DNA of 48,002 nt, from NCBI GenBank assembly GCA_021372245.1, contig JAJFUV010000144.1:1-48002 (forward strand). Reading direction: 5' to 3'. The position numbers and the translations under genes are program-made. The DNA comes from Terriglobales bacterium (GTDB taxonomy: Bacteria; Acidobacteriota; Terriglobia; Bryobacterales; Bryobacteraceae). The notes beneath the pieces are model-generated. The model saw nothing but the letters and a program-made list of their open reading frames with translations. It was not told the origin of the DNA and did no database searches. Position 1 is the first letter of the stretch. Each line of letters starts with the position of its first letter. Below, one piece after another: positions 8,921-17,723 of this stretch.

Positions 8921-8926
8921 GTTATA
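8921..8926 (-). promoter_or_regulatory. Candidate -10 (TATAAC) of the DUF362-amrS operon
   Basis: Read on the minus strand, TATAAC ends 9 bases before the ATG at 8911. A start site 6-7 bases downstream of a -10 would leave a leader of only about two or three bases. No clear Shine-Dalgarno sequence lies between. No good -35 is visible. Confidence 0.4.
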
Positions 8927-8954
8927 TCACCAACCGCCGGAAGCCGCGATGGCC

Positions 8955-8960
8955 TACAAT
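8955..8960 (+). promoter_or_regulatory. Candidate -10 (TACAAT) placed for a leaderless transcript
   Basis: TACAAT lies exactly 7 bases before the ATG at 8968, so transcription would begin at or next to the start codon. The gap CATCGGG has no room for a normal ribosome site at correct spacing. The divergent gene at 8911 shows the same arrangement. Confidence 0.45.
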
Positions 8961-8967
8961 CATCGGG

Positions 8968-10737
8968 ATGAGTTGGTCGCCGATTGTCAGGCTGGCGGCG
9001 CTGGCGCTTGTGAGCGCGGTGTTGTGCGTCGCGGCCCCCAAGAGTTCCCTTCCCGGCGGGTACTTTGCCGCCATGGAGGAGGGTGTCGCGCGCGTCCAGG
9101 CGCGGCTCGATGCGGAGCCGCGAGCCACGTTGCGCGACATCGAAGAGACTACGGGCTGGCGGCACTTCCCGCACGCCATTCTCGCCGCTGCCGTGCTTTA
9201 CACGAGCAAAGCCCCCGAGAACCGTTCGCAGGGAGATCCCAAGAAACTCGCGCTCGCAATTCGCATGGGCGATTTGGCGGCCGGCGCCGACGAGCGCGGC
9301 GTCTTCTCCGACCGCCTGGACAGCCACCGCGACGCCTACATGTGGCTGGAGGCCTATCGACTGTTAGAAGCGAAGCTGGACGAAGGCCGCCGCGCGCGTT
9401 GGAAGGCGTGCCTCGTGAGAAACGTGGCCATTCTGGCGGCGCGATGCCTCGAATGGCGCGACGTTCCCGCATACAACTATCACTTTCTGGGCACGTCGAC
9501 CAACCACTTCGCTCTATGGGCCACCGACGTGATGATCGCGGGTCAATTATTCCACCGGGAGGACTGGCTGGCGCTGGGCCGGCACATTCTGCGGCGGCTT
9601 GCCACGGTGGAGCAAAGTCCGGACGGCTACTGGGGTGAGTACAACTCCGCCGGACCCACCAACGGCTACAACCTGCTGACGCTCTCCGCAGTCGGAGTGT
9701 ATTGGGAGTATGCCCGGGACCCGCAGGCGCTCACGGCGCTCCGCCGTGCCACGGAATTTCACGAATATTTCACTTACCCGGACGGCCAGCCGGTGGAGAC
9801 CATCAACGACCGCAACCGGTATTGGGATTCGAGCCTGTACGGGAATTTCGCCTTCACGCATTCTCCAGACGGGCGTGCATTCGCTCGCTCCCTGTTCGAG
9901 TGCCTCCCCGCCTCGCGGCTGGATATGGAACCCCTCGGGCGGATCGCGCAGAACGCGCTCTACTATCACGCAGGGCCGCTGGCCGCGATTCCGCAACACA
10001 GCCAGCGCTACGCGCACCGGCTCACCGGCCCGGCCGGTATCCGCAAGAGCGGCCCGTGGGTGACCGCTCTTTCAGGATTGACCGCCACACAGCCCGCGTC
10101 TGCGCGCTGGTTCCTGGAACGGCAGTCGCACGTGAGCGTGTTTCACGAACGCGCCGGGTTAATCATCACCGGCGGCAACAGCAGATCTCAGCCTGAACTG
10201 GCTACTTTTTCGGAAACCATCAAGGGTGGGATGCACTACCTGCCCCTTTGGAGCAAGCTTCAGATGGGAGATGCGGCCGACCGGCTCTGGCTGGCTTACA
10301 ATTCGTTTTCTTCGGAGATCGCCGTTCAAGAGGATAAAGACTCGGACCTCCGATTACGATTCGCAATTCGCGGCCGCGGCGCGCCGCCGGAAAGAGCCGG
10401 CATGGCGCTGCAACTGTGTCTCAAAGAGGGCGAGGAACTGACTACCGGAACCGGCTTGCGTGTGCGCCTGGGACCGGAGAAGTTGACACTTTCGCCCAGT
10501 CAAATCGGAGGGCGGGTCGAACACAACGGCTGGAAGCTCTCGACAGACGCCCCGGTTTCGCTTACCTGGCCCGTCTTCCCGTACAACCCTTATCGCGGTG
10601 GACCCGAAATTCACCTCGACCGGGCTGTCGGTGTGTTGAGCGTTCCCTTGACCTGGAAAGCCGAGCCGGCGAACCCAATGCGTCCCGCCGAACAGACGAT
10701 CGAATTCAGATTGAGCACGCCCCGGGCGAGCCGCTAG
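8968..10737 (+). CDS. Secreted all-helical protein, polysaccharide-lyase-like fold suspected
   Basis: A 589-residue protein with a Sec signal peptide (MSWSPIVRLAALALVSAVLCVAA). The N-terminal two thirds are helical and rich in aromatic and His residues, for example PAYNYHFLGTSTNHFALWA, WGEYNSAGPTNGYNLLT and ETINDRNRYWDSSLYGNFAF. The C-terminal third is beta-rich. A helical toroid followed by a beta-sandwich is the layout of heparinase-like and other polysaccharide lyases and of some glycoside hydrolases. I suggest that fold by this pattern alone and cannot name a family or substrate. It stands alone on the plus strand, divergent from the DUF362 operon and convergent with the aminotransferase gene 43 bp away. 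Confidence 0.75.
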   Translation: MSWSPIVRLAALALVSAVLCVAAPKSSLPGGYFAAMEEGVARVQARLDAEPRATLRDIEETTGWRHFPHAILAAAVLYTSKAPENRSQGDPKKLALAIRMGDLAAGADERGVFSDRLDSHRDAYMWLEAYRLLEAKLDEGRRARWKACLVRNVAILAARCLEWRDVPAYNYHFLGTSTNHFALWATDVMIAGQLFHREDWLALGRHILRRLATVEQSPDGYWGEYNSAGPTNGYNLLTLSAVGVYWEYARDPQALTALRRATEFHEYFTYPDGQPVETINDRNRYWDSSLYGNFAFTHSPDGRAFARSLFECLPASRLDMEPLGRIAQNALYYHAGPLAAIPQHSQRYAHRLTGPAGIRKSGPWVTALSGLTATQPASARWFLERQSHVSVFHERAGLIITGGNSRSQPELATFSETIKGGMHYLPLWSKLQMGDAADRLWLAYNSFSSEIAVQEDKDSDLRLRFAIRGRGAPPERAGMALQLCLKEGEELTTGTGLRVRLGPEKLTLSPSQIGGRVEHNGWKLSTDAPVSLTWPVFPYNPYRGGPEIHLDRAVGVLSVPLTWKAEPANPMRPAEQTIEFRLSTPRASR

Positions 10738-10779
10738 TCCGGACCTCGCCCGGGACGCACTCCCGGAGAGAAACTTGCT

Positions 10780-12108
10780 TCAGCCTTTGGCGAGTTCAGC
10801 ACGGTGGGCCCACACTTTCTCGAAGGCCTTGACGTACTGGTCGATCAATTCGGGAGCCGGCTCACGGAACAGGGGGAGACGCACCGAATCCGTGTTCACC
10901 TGCTTGGTGCCGAACAGGTCCTTGCGGATTACGGGCGCATGGTCCCACCACTTCGCTTCGGCGTATAGCGGATAACGGTTCTGGTCCTCATAGAATCCCG
11001 GCGAAACGCGTACGCCCTCGGCCTGCAGAGCCTTGATCAAGATCTGCCTCGGGCAGCCCGCCTTCTTCTCGTCGATAAACACCATGTGGCTGCCCCAGTA
11101 CACGCGCTTAGCATCGGGCCGGCAGTACGGAACAGACAAGCCGGGCAGTTCCACAAGCCGGTTCGTCATAGCGCGGACCTGCTTGTCGTTCAGGGCGTTG
11201 TACTCGTCCAGTTTACGGAGTTGGTGCCGCGCCAGTGCCGCGCCGAGCGAGTGAATACGGAACTTCGGTCCAATGCCGGTGCCGTTGTACTTCTTGTAAG
11301 GACTGGAATCCGGGAACTGAGCCGCAAGTTCGTACCCGCTGAAGACGGTGGCGCGCTCGTAATACTCTCTGGTCTGATAGGTGCCGCTGCCGCCCTCGAC
11401 GGCGGGAAGAGTCTTGCTCGACTGGTGGCTGAACGCACCCATCGCGCCCCAGGTACCAATCTGCTTACCCTTCAGCGACGCGCCCTGCGCCTGCGCGGCG
11501 TCCTCCAGCACAATCAGGCCCTTCTCCTTGGCGAAATCGCAGATCTGGTCCATGTCGCACGGGTTGCCGAAGGAGTGCATGGGGAAGATGGCCTTGGTCC
11601 GGCTGGTCATCTGCTTCTTGGCATCCTCCAGGTCGAACGTCATGGTGCGAGGATTGACATCGACAAAGGCCGGCACGTAACCGAACAGGTGCATCGGCGC
11701 GGTGGTTGCCCAGGCCGTGTACGAAGGCGCCAGGATTTCGCTGCCGCGCGGCAGATCCAGCGCGAACAGCATGCACATGATGGCGCAGGTCCCACTGGAA
11801 AAGGCCTTCGTGAAAGGCACGTCGAGATACTCTCTCAGTTCCTTTTCGAACGCCGGGATTTCCGGGTACCAATTGGCTTTGTCAAGCAGCGAGAGAATGG
11901 TCTGCTTCTCCGCGTCTCCGTACTGGGGCCACCTGGTCAAGGCGGCCTGCCGGGCGGCCGGCTCCGTCACTGACTTGGGACCGCCGCGCAAGGCCAAGGT
12001 CTGGTTGGACTGCGCCACCAGACCGGCCCCGCTCAACCCCGTTACCGCCGCGGCGCCGGTTCGAACGAAACCACGCCGTGTTTCACCTTGCTTGTCAGAT
12101 GAGTTCAC
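10780..12108 (-). CDS. DegT/DnrJ/EryC1-family PLP aminotransferase with Tat signal
   Basis: A 442-residue fold-type-I PLP enzyme of the DegT/DnrJ/EryC1/StrS sugar-aminotransferase family. Visible landmarks are SSGTCAI near 104, which contacts the cofactor phosphate, LEDAAQAQGA with Asp203, and the cofactor lysine K232 in SHQSSKTLPAVEGG. The GTG start follows an AAGGAAA ribosome site. Family members usually transaminate nucleotide-linked keto sugars for polysaccharide or antibiotic synthesis in the cytoplasm. This one begins with ETRRGFVRTGAAAVTGLSGAG, a Tat-type signal, which would place it outside the inner membrane. No sugar-nucleotide genes flank it, so its substrate is open. A possible AT-rich promoter element (TAATAT on the minus strand) lies in the 115-bp gap upstream. 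Confidence 0.88.
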   Translation of the reverse strand: MNSSDKQGETRRGFVRTGAAAVTGLSGAGLVAQSNQTLALRGGPKSVTEPAARQAALTRWPQYGDAEKQTILSLLDKANWYPEIPAFEKELREYLDVPFTKAFSSGTCAIMCMLFALDLPRGSEILAPSYTAWATTAPMHLFGYVPAFVDVNPRTMTFDLEDAKKQMTSRTKAIFPMHSFGNPCDMDQICDFAKEKGLIVLEDAAQAQGASLKGKQIGTWGAMGAFSHQSSKTLPAVEGGSGTYQTREYYERATVFSGYELAAQFPDSSPYKKYNGTGIGPKFRIHSLGAALARHQLRKLDEYNALNDKQVRAMTNRLVELPGLSVPYCRPDAKRVYWGSHMVFIDEKKAGCPRQILIKALQAEGVRVSPGFYEDQNRYPLYAEAKWWDHAPVIRKDLFGTKQVNTDSVRLPLFREPAPELIDQYVKAFEKVWAHRAELAKG

Positions 12109-12223
12109 AATAATTTCCTTTCTCTTACGCAGTTCGCCGCCGCAGCGTCGTCCGGACGATGAGGTCCGTGACTCCGCGCGTTGTTTCCATCACGGCCATA
12201 TCAGAGCCTATATTACTCGTCTG

Positions 12224-12886
12224 TCAGTCGGCGTGGCGGAGGTGGTGCAAATCCCCGATTACGAACGAAGTGCGGATGGCGTGGCGCGAGATCCAGGCCG
12301 GGCCGCTGCGTATGGTCTCGAACTGGTAGCCGATTTCAATCATGCTGCCTTGCTCGGAGTGCCAGCGCACCCCGGCCATATTGCGCGAACGCTGGAACTG
12401 CTCCTTGGCGAACATCCCTTCGGTAGAAAGAAACGGGCTCAGGCCGGGGCGCACTCGCTCCAGTACCAGGCGCGGCCGGTAGCGGTTGTAGGTGGGGGCG
12501 TGATCAATTGGCTTCAGCCGCTCGTACTGCATCGCGGCCTCCACGCGGGTCCTACCAGGGTGCAAGAGGAAGGACGGAGTTGCGATCAACCGGTGCTCGG
12601 CGCGATGCGAGGTCCTGTCGGGATTGACCTGCCGGTACAGGTATCCTGCCGTCATGCCCCAGCGGGAGTTCAGGGCCACGCGGGCAAAAGAACCAACGTA
12701 GCCATCGTACGCACTCTGGAGATGATCCTTGAACCGGATCGTCGTCGTTCCCCACCATCGGACACGCTTTCCGGTGTACAGCCCGAAGTCGAGACTGTTC
12801 CACGACTGCAAGTCGGCGGCCTGTATGCCGAGCTGTAACGCGAGCGCGCACAGCAAGATACGGAGTGTGGTTCGCGGGAAGGGCAA
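12224..12886 (-). CDS. DUF2490-like outer-membrane protein
   Basis: A 220-residue protein with signal peptide MPFPRTTLRILLCALALQLGIQA. The mature part alternates aromatic and charged residues in beta-strand fashion (WWGTTTIRFKDHLQSAYDGY, WGMTAGYLYRQ, YNRYRPRLVLERV) and resembles the DUF2490 family of small outer-membrane beta-barrels. The start must be the TTG at 12886, since an in-frame stop lies 9 bases upstream and no ATG follows before the signal peptide. The next gene on the same strand is the DegT aminotransferase, 115 bp away. No function is known. Confidence 0.72.
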   Translation of the reverse strand: MPFPRTTLRILLCALALQLGIQAADLQSWNSLDFGLYTGKRVRWWGTTTIRFKDHLQSAYDGYVGSFARVALNSRWGMTAGYLYRQVNPDRTSHRAEHRLIATPSFLLHPGRTRVEAAMQYERLKPIDHAPTYNRYRPRLVLERVRPGLSPFLSTEGMFAKEQFQRSRNMAGVRWHSEQGSMIEIGYQFETIRSGPAWISRHAIRTSFVIGDLHHLRHAD

Positions 12887-12955
12887 CTCCCATTAAACCA
12901 CACATCAGTCTCCTGTTCCGGCCCTGCAACGGGAAGGTGCGGTACAAAGGATTAG

Positions 12956-13891
12956 ATGGGCTTTTGTTTTTCCTGCACTCATACAAAAACGTCAATTTTG
13001 GTTGCCGCCGCTGTTTTAGCAGGTTCTCTTTCGTCCGCGTACGGCAAAAGGACCTTTTCGGGGATGGTCACCGACTACGAGACGGGCACCGTTCTGGTAT
13101 CGGAGGACGCCGAAACAGCGAGATATCCGGCGTCGCTAACCAAGCTGATGACGCTGTACCTGCTGTTCGAGGCCGTGCAAGAAGGCCGGATTACGCTGGA
13201 CCAGGCGCTGCCTATTTCCGCCTACGCCGCCAGCCAGCCTCCCACCAGGCTCAGATTGAAACCGGGATCGGGCATCAAGGTGGCGGATTGCATCGACGCG
13301 CTGATTCTCAGATCCGCGAACGACGTGGCCGTAGTGGTGGCGGAAGCGCTCGCGGGGACGGAATCCCAGTTCGCCGCTAGGATGACACGCAAGGCTGCCG
13401 GGTTGGGGATGACGAACACGTCGTTCCGCAACGCTTCCGGTCTGCCTGACGACGGGCAGGTCACCACGGCGCGCGATCTCACGATACTGGTGCATGCGCT
13501 CATCAAACGGTTCCCCGAGTACTATCCGCATTTCGCCCTGCGCTCCAGCCGGGCGGCCGGGAAGAACATCTCGACGCACAACAATTTCCTGGGCGCTTAC
13601 GACGGAGTGGACGGCTTGAAAACGGGTTACACGCAGGCGGCCGGTCACAACCTGGCGGCGTCGGCCGTGCGCGGCGATCACAGGCTCATTGGCGTGGTGC
13701 TGGGCGAGTCGAGCGGGGGCGCGCGCAACCACCGGATGACGCTGATGATGAATCAGGCCTTCACCGCCCTGGGCGTGCCGCTCACGCGCAAGGGCAAGAA
13801 GGTCGCGGCGAAGACGAGCAAGCGCCACCGCCACGTGAAGATCGCCCGCCATCGGTCCCGGTCGCGCGCCCGTGCGGCCAGCGCCGAGTAA
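12956..13891 (+). CDS. D-alanyl-D-alanine carboxypeptidase (peptidase S11) with basic tail
   Basis: A 311-residue penicillin-binding protein of family S11 that trims the terminal D-Ala from peptidoglycan stem peptides in the periplasm. The motifs are all present: S60-L-T-K63, S120-A-N122 and K222-T-G224. A signal peptide covers about residues 12-30. The usual C-terminal beta domain and amphipathic membrane anchor of PBP5/6 are missing. The chain instead ends in a Lys/Arg/His-rich tail from about residue 278 to 308, which may bind it to anionic cell-wall polymers. AAAGGA five bases before the ATG is a good ribosome site. It is followed by proS, with a 59-bp gap containing a promoter-like element. 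Confidence 0.92.
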   Translation: MGFCFSCTHTKTSILVAAAVLAGSLSSAYGKRTFSGMVTDYETGTVLVSEDAETARYPASLTKLMTLYLLFEAVQEGRITLDQALPISAYAASQPPTRLRLKPGSGIKVADCIDALILRSANDVAVVVAEALAGTESQFAARMTRKAAGLGMTNTSFRNASGLPDDGQVTTARDLTILVHALIKRFPEYYPHFALRSSRAAGKNISTHNNFLGAYDGVDGLKTGYTQAAGHNLAASAVRGDHRLIGVVLGESSGGARNHRMTLMMNQAFTALGVPLTRKGKKVAAKTSKRHRHVKIARHRSRSRARAASAE

Positions 13892-13907
13892 GGCCGGCCC
13901 CCAGGCG

Positions 13908-13916
13908 TGCTAAAAT
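13908..13916 (+). promoter_or_regulatory. Candidate extended -10 promoter (TGCTAAAAT) for proS
   Basis: TGC followed by TAAAAT fits the extended -10 pattern (TGn plus a one-mismatch -10) in the short gap before proS. Transcription would begin near 13923, leaving a leader of about 28 bases. No -35 match is seen, which extended -10 promoters tolerate. Confidence 0.45.
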
Positions 13917-13950
13917 TAGACACTTATCTCTCTTTCCCTCGGTAAAATCC

Positions 13951-15672
13951 ATGTATTGGAGCAAGCTCTTTATCCCCACGTTGCGGGAAGATCCCGCGGA
14001 CGCTGAAGTTGCCAGCCACAAACTCCTGGTGCGCGGCGGTTACATCCGCCAGCTCGCCGCGGGCGTTTACAGCTACATGTTCCTGGCGCAGCGCTCGATC
14101 CTGAAAATCATTGGCATCGTGCGCGAGGAGATGGACGCCATCGGCGCGCAGGAAATGCTGCTGCCCGCGCTCAACCCGGCCGAGATCTGGCAGGAATCCG
14201 GACGCTGGGACCTCATGGGCGACAACATGTTCCGGCTCAAGGATCGCTTCCAGCGTGACATGTGCCTAGGCATGACGCACGAAGAGGTCATGACGGTGAT
14301 CGCGCGCAGCGAACTCCGCAGTTACAAGCAGTTGCCACAGCTCTGGTACCAGATCCAGACCAAGTTCCGCGACGAACCGCGTCCCAAGAGCGGCCTGCTG
14401 CGCGTGCGGCAGTTCATCATGAAGGACTCCTACTCGTTCGACATGAACGCCGCGGGACTCGACGCCGTTTACGACCGCCACTACAAGGCCTACTGCCGCA
14501 TCTTCGACCGCTGCGGCTTGCGTTACGTGGCGGTGCAGGCGCACTCGGGCTCCATGGGCGGCAGCCAGTCGCACGAATTCATGGTCGAGTCGGAGGCCGG
14601 CGAGGACTGGGTGGTGATGTGCAAGGGCTGCGGCTTCGCGGCCAATCTTGAGAAGGCCACGTCGATCCCCGTGCCGCCCGCCGTGGAAGATCCCGCGGGC
14701 GATCTCGAACCCGAGAAGTTCCACACTCCCAATCGCAAGACCATCGCCGAGGTGGCGGAGTTCACCGGGCTGCCGGAAACTTCGCAGATGAAGAGCTTGG
14801 TGCTGGTGGCCGGCGACAAGCCGGTGCTGGCGCTGGTGCGCGGCGATCATACGTTGAGCGAAACGAAGTTCCTGGCCGCCATGGGCGCCAACGAATTCCG
14901 CCCGGCGCATCCTGAAGAGATTCGCGAATGGTTCGGCGCCGACGCCGGCTCGCTCGGTCCCATCGGCGTGAAGAATCTGCGAATCATCGCCGACCTCGCG
15001 CTGAAGGGCCGCCGCAACATGATCGCGGGCGCCAACGAGAACGACTACCACCTGCGCAACGTCACTCCCGGCGAGGATTTCCAGACGGAATTCTTCGACC
15101 TGCGCCAGGCCGTGGCGGGCGACAAGTGCGAAGCCTGCGGCGGCACGCTGAGCCTGCACAAGACGGTCGAGATCGGCCACATCTTCAAACTCGGCTACAA
15201 GTATTCGAGCTCCATGGGCCTGCGCGTGCTCGACGTAAACGGCAAGGAAGTGACTCCCATCATGGGCTCTTACGGCATTGGCATCGAGCGCATTCTCAGC
15301 GCCGCCGTGGAGCTGTATTGCGACGAGCACGGCATGTCGCTTCCGGTCTCCATCGCGCCGTTTGAAGTGGTGGTGACGCCGGTCAACAGCGGCGACAAGG
15401 CGCAGATGGCCGCGGCAACCGAGATCTACAAAGCCTGCCTCGCGGCCGGGATGGACGCATTGCTGGACGACCGCGACGAGCGGCCCGGCGTCAAATTCAA
15501 GGACGCCGACCTGATCGGGCTGCCCTACCGCGTCACGGTGGGCAAGAAGCTGGCGCAAGGCAAAGTGGAAGTGGTCGAGCGTCGCACGCGCGCCGCAACC
15601 GACGTCGCGGTGGCTGACGCGGCCGCCTATGTCACCGGGAAAATCCGCGAAGCGCGCGCGAACGGCCGCTGA
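13951..15672 (+). CDS. proS: Prolyl-tRNA synthetase
   Basis: A 573-residue class II aminoacyl-tRNA synthetase that charges tRNA-Pro. Features of the bacterial-type enzyme are visible: [17 protein letters not shown] and [16 protein letters not shown] at the N-terminus, motif 2 ([20 protein letters not shown]), and motif 3 ([13 protein letters not shown]). An inserted editing-type domain spans roughly residues 225-390, and a C-terminal anticodon-binding domain covers about 470-570 ([20 protein letters not shown]). The length equals the usual 570 or so. The ATG at 13951 starts the conserved [13 protein letters not shown]. No strong Shine-Dalgarno sequence precedes it. Confidence 0.97.
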   Translation: MYWSKLFIPTLREDPADAEVASHKLLVRGGYIRQLAAGVYSYMFLAQRSILKIIGIVREEMDAIGAQEMLLPALNPAEIWQESGRWDLMGDNMFRLKDRFQRDMCLGMTHEEVMTVIARSELRSYKQLPQLWYQIQTKFRDEPRPKSGLLRVRQFIMKDSYSFDMNAAGLDAVYDRHYKAYCRIFDRCGLRYVAVQAHSGSMGGSQSHEFMVESEAGEDWVVMCKGCGFAANLEKATSIPVPPAVEDPAGDLEPEKFHTPNRKTIAEVAEFTGLPETSQMKSLVLVAGDKPVLALVRGDHTLSETKFLAAMGANEFRPAHPEEIREWFGADAGSLGPIGVKNLRIIADLALKGRRNMIAGANENDYHLRNVTPGEDFQTEFFDLRQAVAGDKCEACGGTLSLHKTVEIGHIFKLGYKYSSSMGLRVLDVNGKEVTPIMGSYGIGIERILSAAVELYCDEHGMSLPVSIAPFEVVVTPVNSGDKAQMAAATEIYKACLAAGMDALLDDRDERPGVKFKDADLIGLPYRVTVGKKLAQGKVEVVERRTRAATDVAVADAAAYVTGKIREARANGR

Positions 15673-15801
15673 TTAAGACCACATTCGACGGCTATCTGAT
15701 TGGCGCACTGGGGCAGTGGTACGTACCGGCGCCCTCCCGTCGTGGTAACCTTCGCATTTTGAATCTCTTTTAGCGGGTTCGGACGCGGAGGCGCAATATA
15801 C

Positions 15802-16530
15802 ATGCAATCGCCTTGGTTGGGCGAGTTTCTCGGAACGTTGTTTCTGGTGTTGTTGGGTAACGGCGCGGTGGCCAGCGTCAATTTGAACCGCTCCTATGCG
15901 AAAGGGGGCGGCTGGATCGTCATCACCGCCGGATGGGGATTCGGGGTGATGTTCGGCGCGCTCGTGGCCATCGCTTGCGGAAGCCCGGAGGCGCATCTCA
16001 ATCCCGCCGTGACGCTGGCGAACGCCATCATGACTGGTACCGCGGCGAAGATAGTGCCGTACTGCACTGCGCAGCTTGCCGGCGGGTTCTGCGCGGCGAC
16101 GTTGGTGTGGCTGTACTTTTTTCCCCACTGGCGCGAGACGGCCGACGCCGGCACCAAGCGCTCATGCTACTGCACGGCGCCGGCCATACGGCGGACCGCG
16201 CCGGCTGTCTTCTGCGAGGTTCTGGCGACGGCGATTCTGGTCTTCGTGATCGCCGCGTTCTCCTCCAAGAGTGTGGCTTCCGCCGGTCTGGTGCCGGGCC
16301 TAGGCCCTTGCCTGGTGGGGACGCTGGTCTGGAGCATCGGCATGTCGCTTGGCGGAACCACGGGATATGCCATAAACCCGGCCCGCGACCTCGGTCCGCG
16401 CATCGCGCACGCCCTGCTGCCCATCGCGGGCAAAGGCTCCTCGGAATGGGATTACGCCTGGGTGCCCGTCCTCGGTCCCATGGCCGGGGCGGTGCTGGCG
16501 GCGTGTCTCGCGCTGGCGATCGGGCTATAG
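15802..16530 (+). CDS. glpF: Glycerol uptake facilitator (MIP/aquaglyceroporin family)
   Basis: A 242-residue channel of the major intrinsic protein family with six membrane segments and two half-helix NPA boxes: N67-P-A in HLNPAVTL and N192-P-A-R in INPARDLGPR. The Asp directly after the second NPAR is typical of glycerol facilitators, as opposed to water-selective aquaporins, so glycerol or a small polyol is the likely solute. A GGAGG ribosome site precedes the ATG. No glycerol kinase is adjacent. The gene stands 129 bp after proS and 73 bp before greA. Confidence 0.9.
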   Translation: MQSPWLGEFLGTLFLVLLGNGAVASVNLNRSYAKGGGWIVITAGWGFGVMFGALVAIACGSPEAHLNPAVTLANAIMTGTAAKIVPYCTAQLAGGFCAATLVWLYFFPHWRETADAGTKRSCYCTAPAIRRTAPAVFCEVLATAILVFVIAAFSSKSVASAGLVPGLGPCLVGTLVWSIGMSLGGTTGYAINPARDLGPRIAHALLPIAGKGSSEWDYAWVPVLGPMAGAVLAACLALAIGL

Positions 16531-16568
16531 GGGGGCCCCCGGATCAGATCGGCCTCCGCAATTGGTTC

Positions 16569-16574
16569 TATAAT
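16569..16574 (+). promoter_or_regulatory. Candidate -10 (TATAAT) for greA
   Basis: A perfect TATAAT lies 29 bases before the greA ATG in the gap after the glycerol facilitator. Transcription would begin near 16581. The -35 region at 17-bp spacing (AGATCG) is a poor match. Confidence 0.5.
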
Positions 16575-16603
16575 GGTGCCTTGGGGGTTTTACCTCCCCG
16601 CCC

Positions 16604-17074
16604 ATGGAAGACCTCAAAAAGAAGCTCCAGGATGAAATCGCGGTGCTCGAAAATGAGCTGCGGGTGCAATTGCCCCGCGAGATTCTGAGAGCGCGCGCGC
16701 TCGGTGACCTGAGCGAAAACGCCGAGTATCATGCCGCCAAGGAGCGCCAGCGCTTCGTCGAAGCGCGTGTGGCGCAACTGCAGAAGCGCATGGCGGAGTG
16801 GTCGATGATCGACCTGTCCAAGATCCCGCGCGATCGCGTCGGACTCGGATCCACGGTGGTCGTCATGGACGTGGAGAAGGACGAAGAGACCACCTACAAG
16901 CTTGTCACCAGTGAAGAAACCGATGTGGCAAACGGGCGTATCTCGACCAGTTCGCCGATCGGGCGAGGCCTGATAGGAAAGAAAGAAGGGGACGTCGTCA
17001 AAGTCCGTGTTCCGGACGGCGTCAAGGAGTTGGAGATCCTCCGGCTCACCACGATTCACGATGAGGTCAATTAA
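16604..17074 (+). CDS. greA: Transcription elongation factor GreA
   Basis: A 156-residue GreA/GreB-family factor. It rescues backtracked RNA polymerase by promoting cleavage of the nascent transcript through the secondary channel. The N-terminal coiled coil (residues 1-75) carries the signature GDLSENAEYHAAKERQ, including the acidic tip residues. The C-terminal FKBP-like domain has SPIGRGLIGKKEGDVVKV. Length and motifs fit GreA. A perfect TATAAT stands upstream. The next gene follows after 30 bp and may be co-transcribed. Confidence 0.96.
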   Translation: MEDLKKKLQDEIAVLENELRVQLPREILRARALGDLSENAEYHAAKERQRFVEARVAQLQKRMAEWSMIDLSKIPRDRVGLGSTVVVMDVEKDEETTYKLVTSEETDVANGRISTSSPIGRGLIGKKEGDVVKVRVPDGVKELEILRLTTIHDEVN

Positions 17075-17104
17075 CCTGGCAGCCGCTGCGGCGAGTGAAG
17101 GCCG

Positions 17105-17695
17105 ATGACCATCACGCGCGCTATAGGCGTAAGCTGCAACACGATTATCCGCCTGATAGTGCGCGGTTTGGCACTTTCGAAAATCCACCCCAACGCCCTG
17201 ACTTTTATCGGCCTGCTGATCAACATTGGCGCCGCGGTACTCATGGCCATGGGCCGGTTCCGCTGGGCGGCGGTGGTGATCATCGGCGCGGCCATCTTCG
17301 ACATGGTGGACGGGCGCGTGGCTCGCGAAACCAACCAGGTGACGAAGTTCGGCGGCTTCTTCGATTCGGTGCTCGACCGTTACTCGGATCTGGCGCTGCT
17401 GGTCGGACTGCTGGTTTACTACGCCTCCATCAACCGGTTCTTCTACGTAGTGCTGACTGCGGTGGTGATGACCGGCTGCGTGATGGTGAGTTACACACGC
17501 GCGCGCGCCGAGTGCATCATCCCGCTGTGCAAGGTTGGCTTCATGGAGCGGCCCGAGCGCATCGTGCTGTTCATCATTGGGGCCCTGTTCGACCGCATGG
17601 CGCCGGTGCTGTGGGTGATCGCGGTTCTCGCAAACCTGACTGTTGCGCACCGCATGATCCACACCTGGCACGAAACAGCCAGCGAGCGCCAGTAA
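17105..17695 (+). CDS. CDP-alcohol phosphatidyltransferase family protein
   Basis: A 196-residue integral membrane enzyme with the complete family motif DG-x2-AR-x8-G-x3-D-x3-D, running from VDGRVAR to SVLDRYSD around residues 69-93. About six hydrophobic segments follow. The family transfers a CDP-linked lipid head onto an alcohol such as glycerol-3-phosphate, inositol phosphate or serine, so this gene makes a phospholipid or precursor. The exact alcohol cannot be read from the sequence. GTGAAGG serves as ribosome site. The gene is convergent with the following membrane-protein gene. Confidence 0.92.
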   Translation: MTITRAIGVSCNTIIRLIVRGLALSKIHPNALTFIGLLINIGAAVLMAMGRFRWAAVVIIGAAIFDMVDGRVARETNQVTKFGGFFDSVLDRYSDLALLVGLLVYYASINRFFYVVLTAVVMTGCVMVSYTRARAECIIPLCKVGFMERPERIVLFIIGALFDRMAPVLWVIAVLANLTVAHRMIHTWHETASERQ

Positions 17696-17723
17696 CGGCC
17701 ACCACGAGCAAAGCGGCGCATCA

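Noticed and set aside
12109..12223. A 24-codon frame upstream of the aminotransferase gene (minus strand), beginning MAVMETTRG
   Set aside because: It has no ribosome site and no recognisable peptide pattern; too short to call a leader peptide.
16531..16541. GGGGGGCCCCC after the glycerol facilitator as a terminator
   Set aside because: The palindrome has no loop and no following T-run, so it cannot form a normal terminator hairpin.
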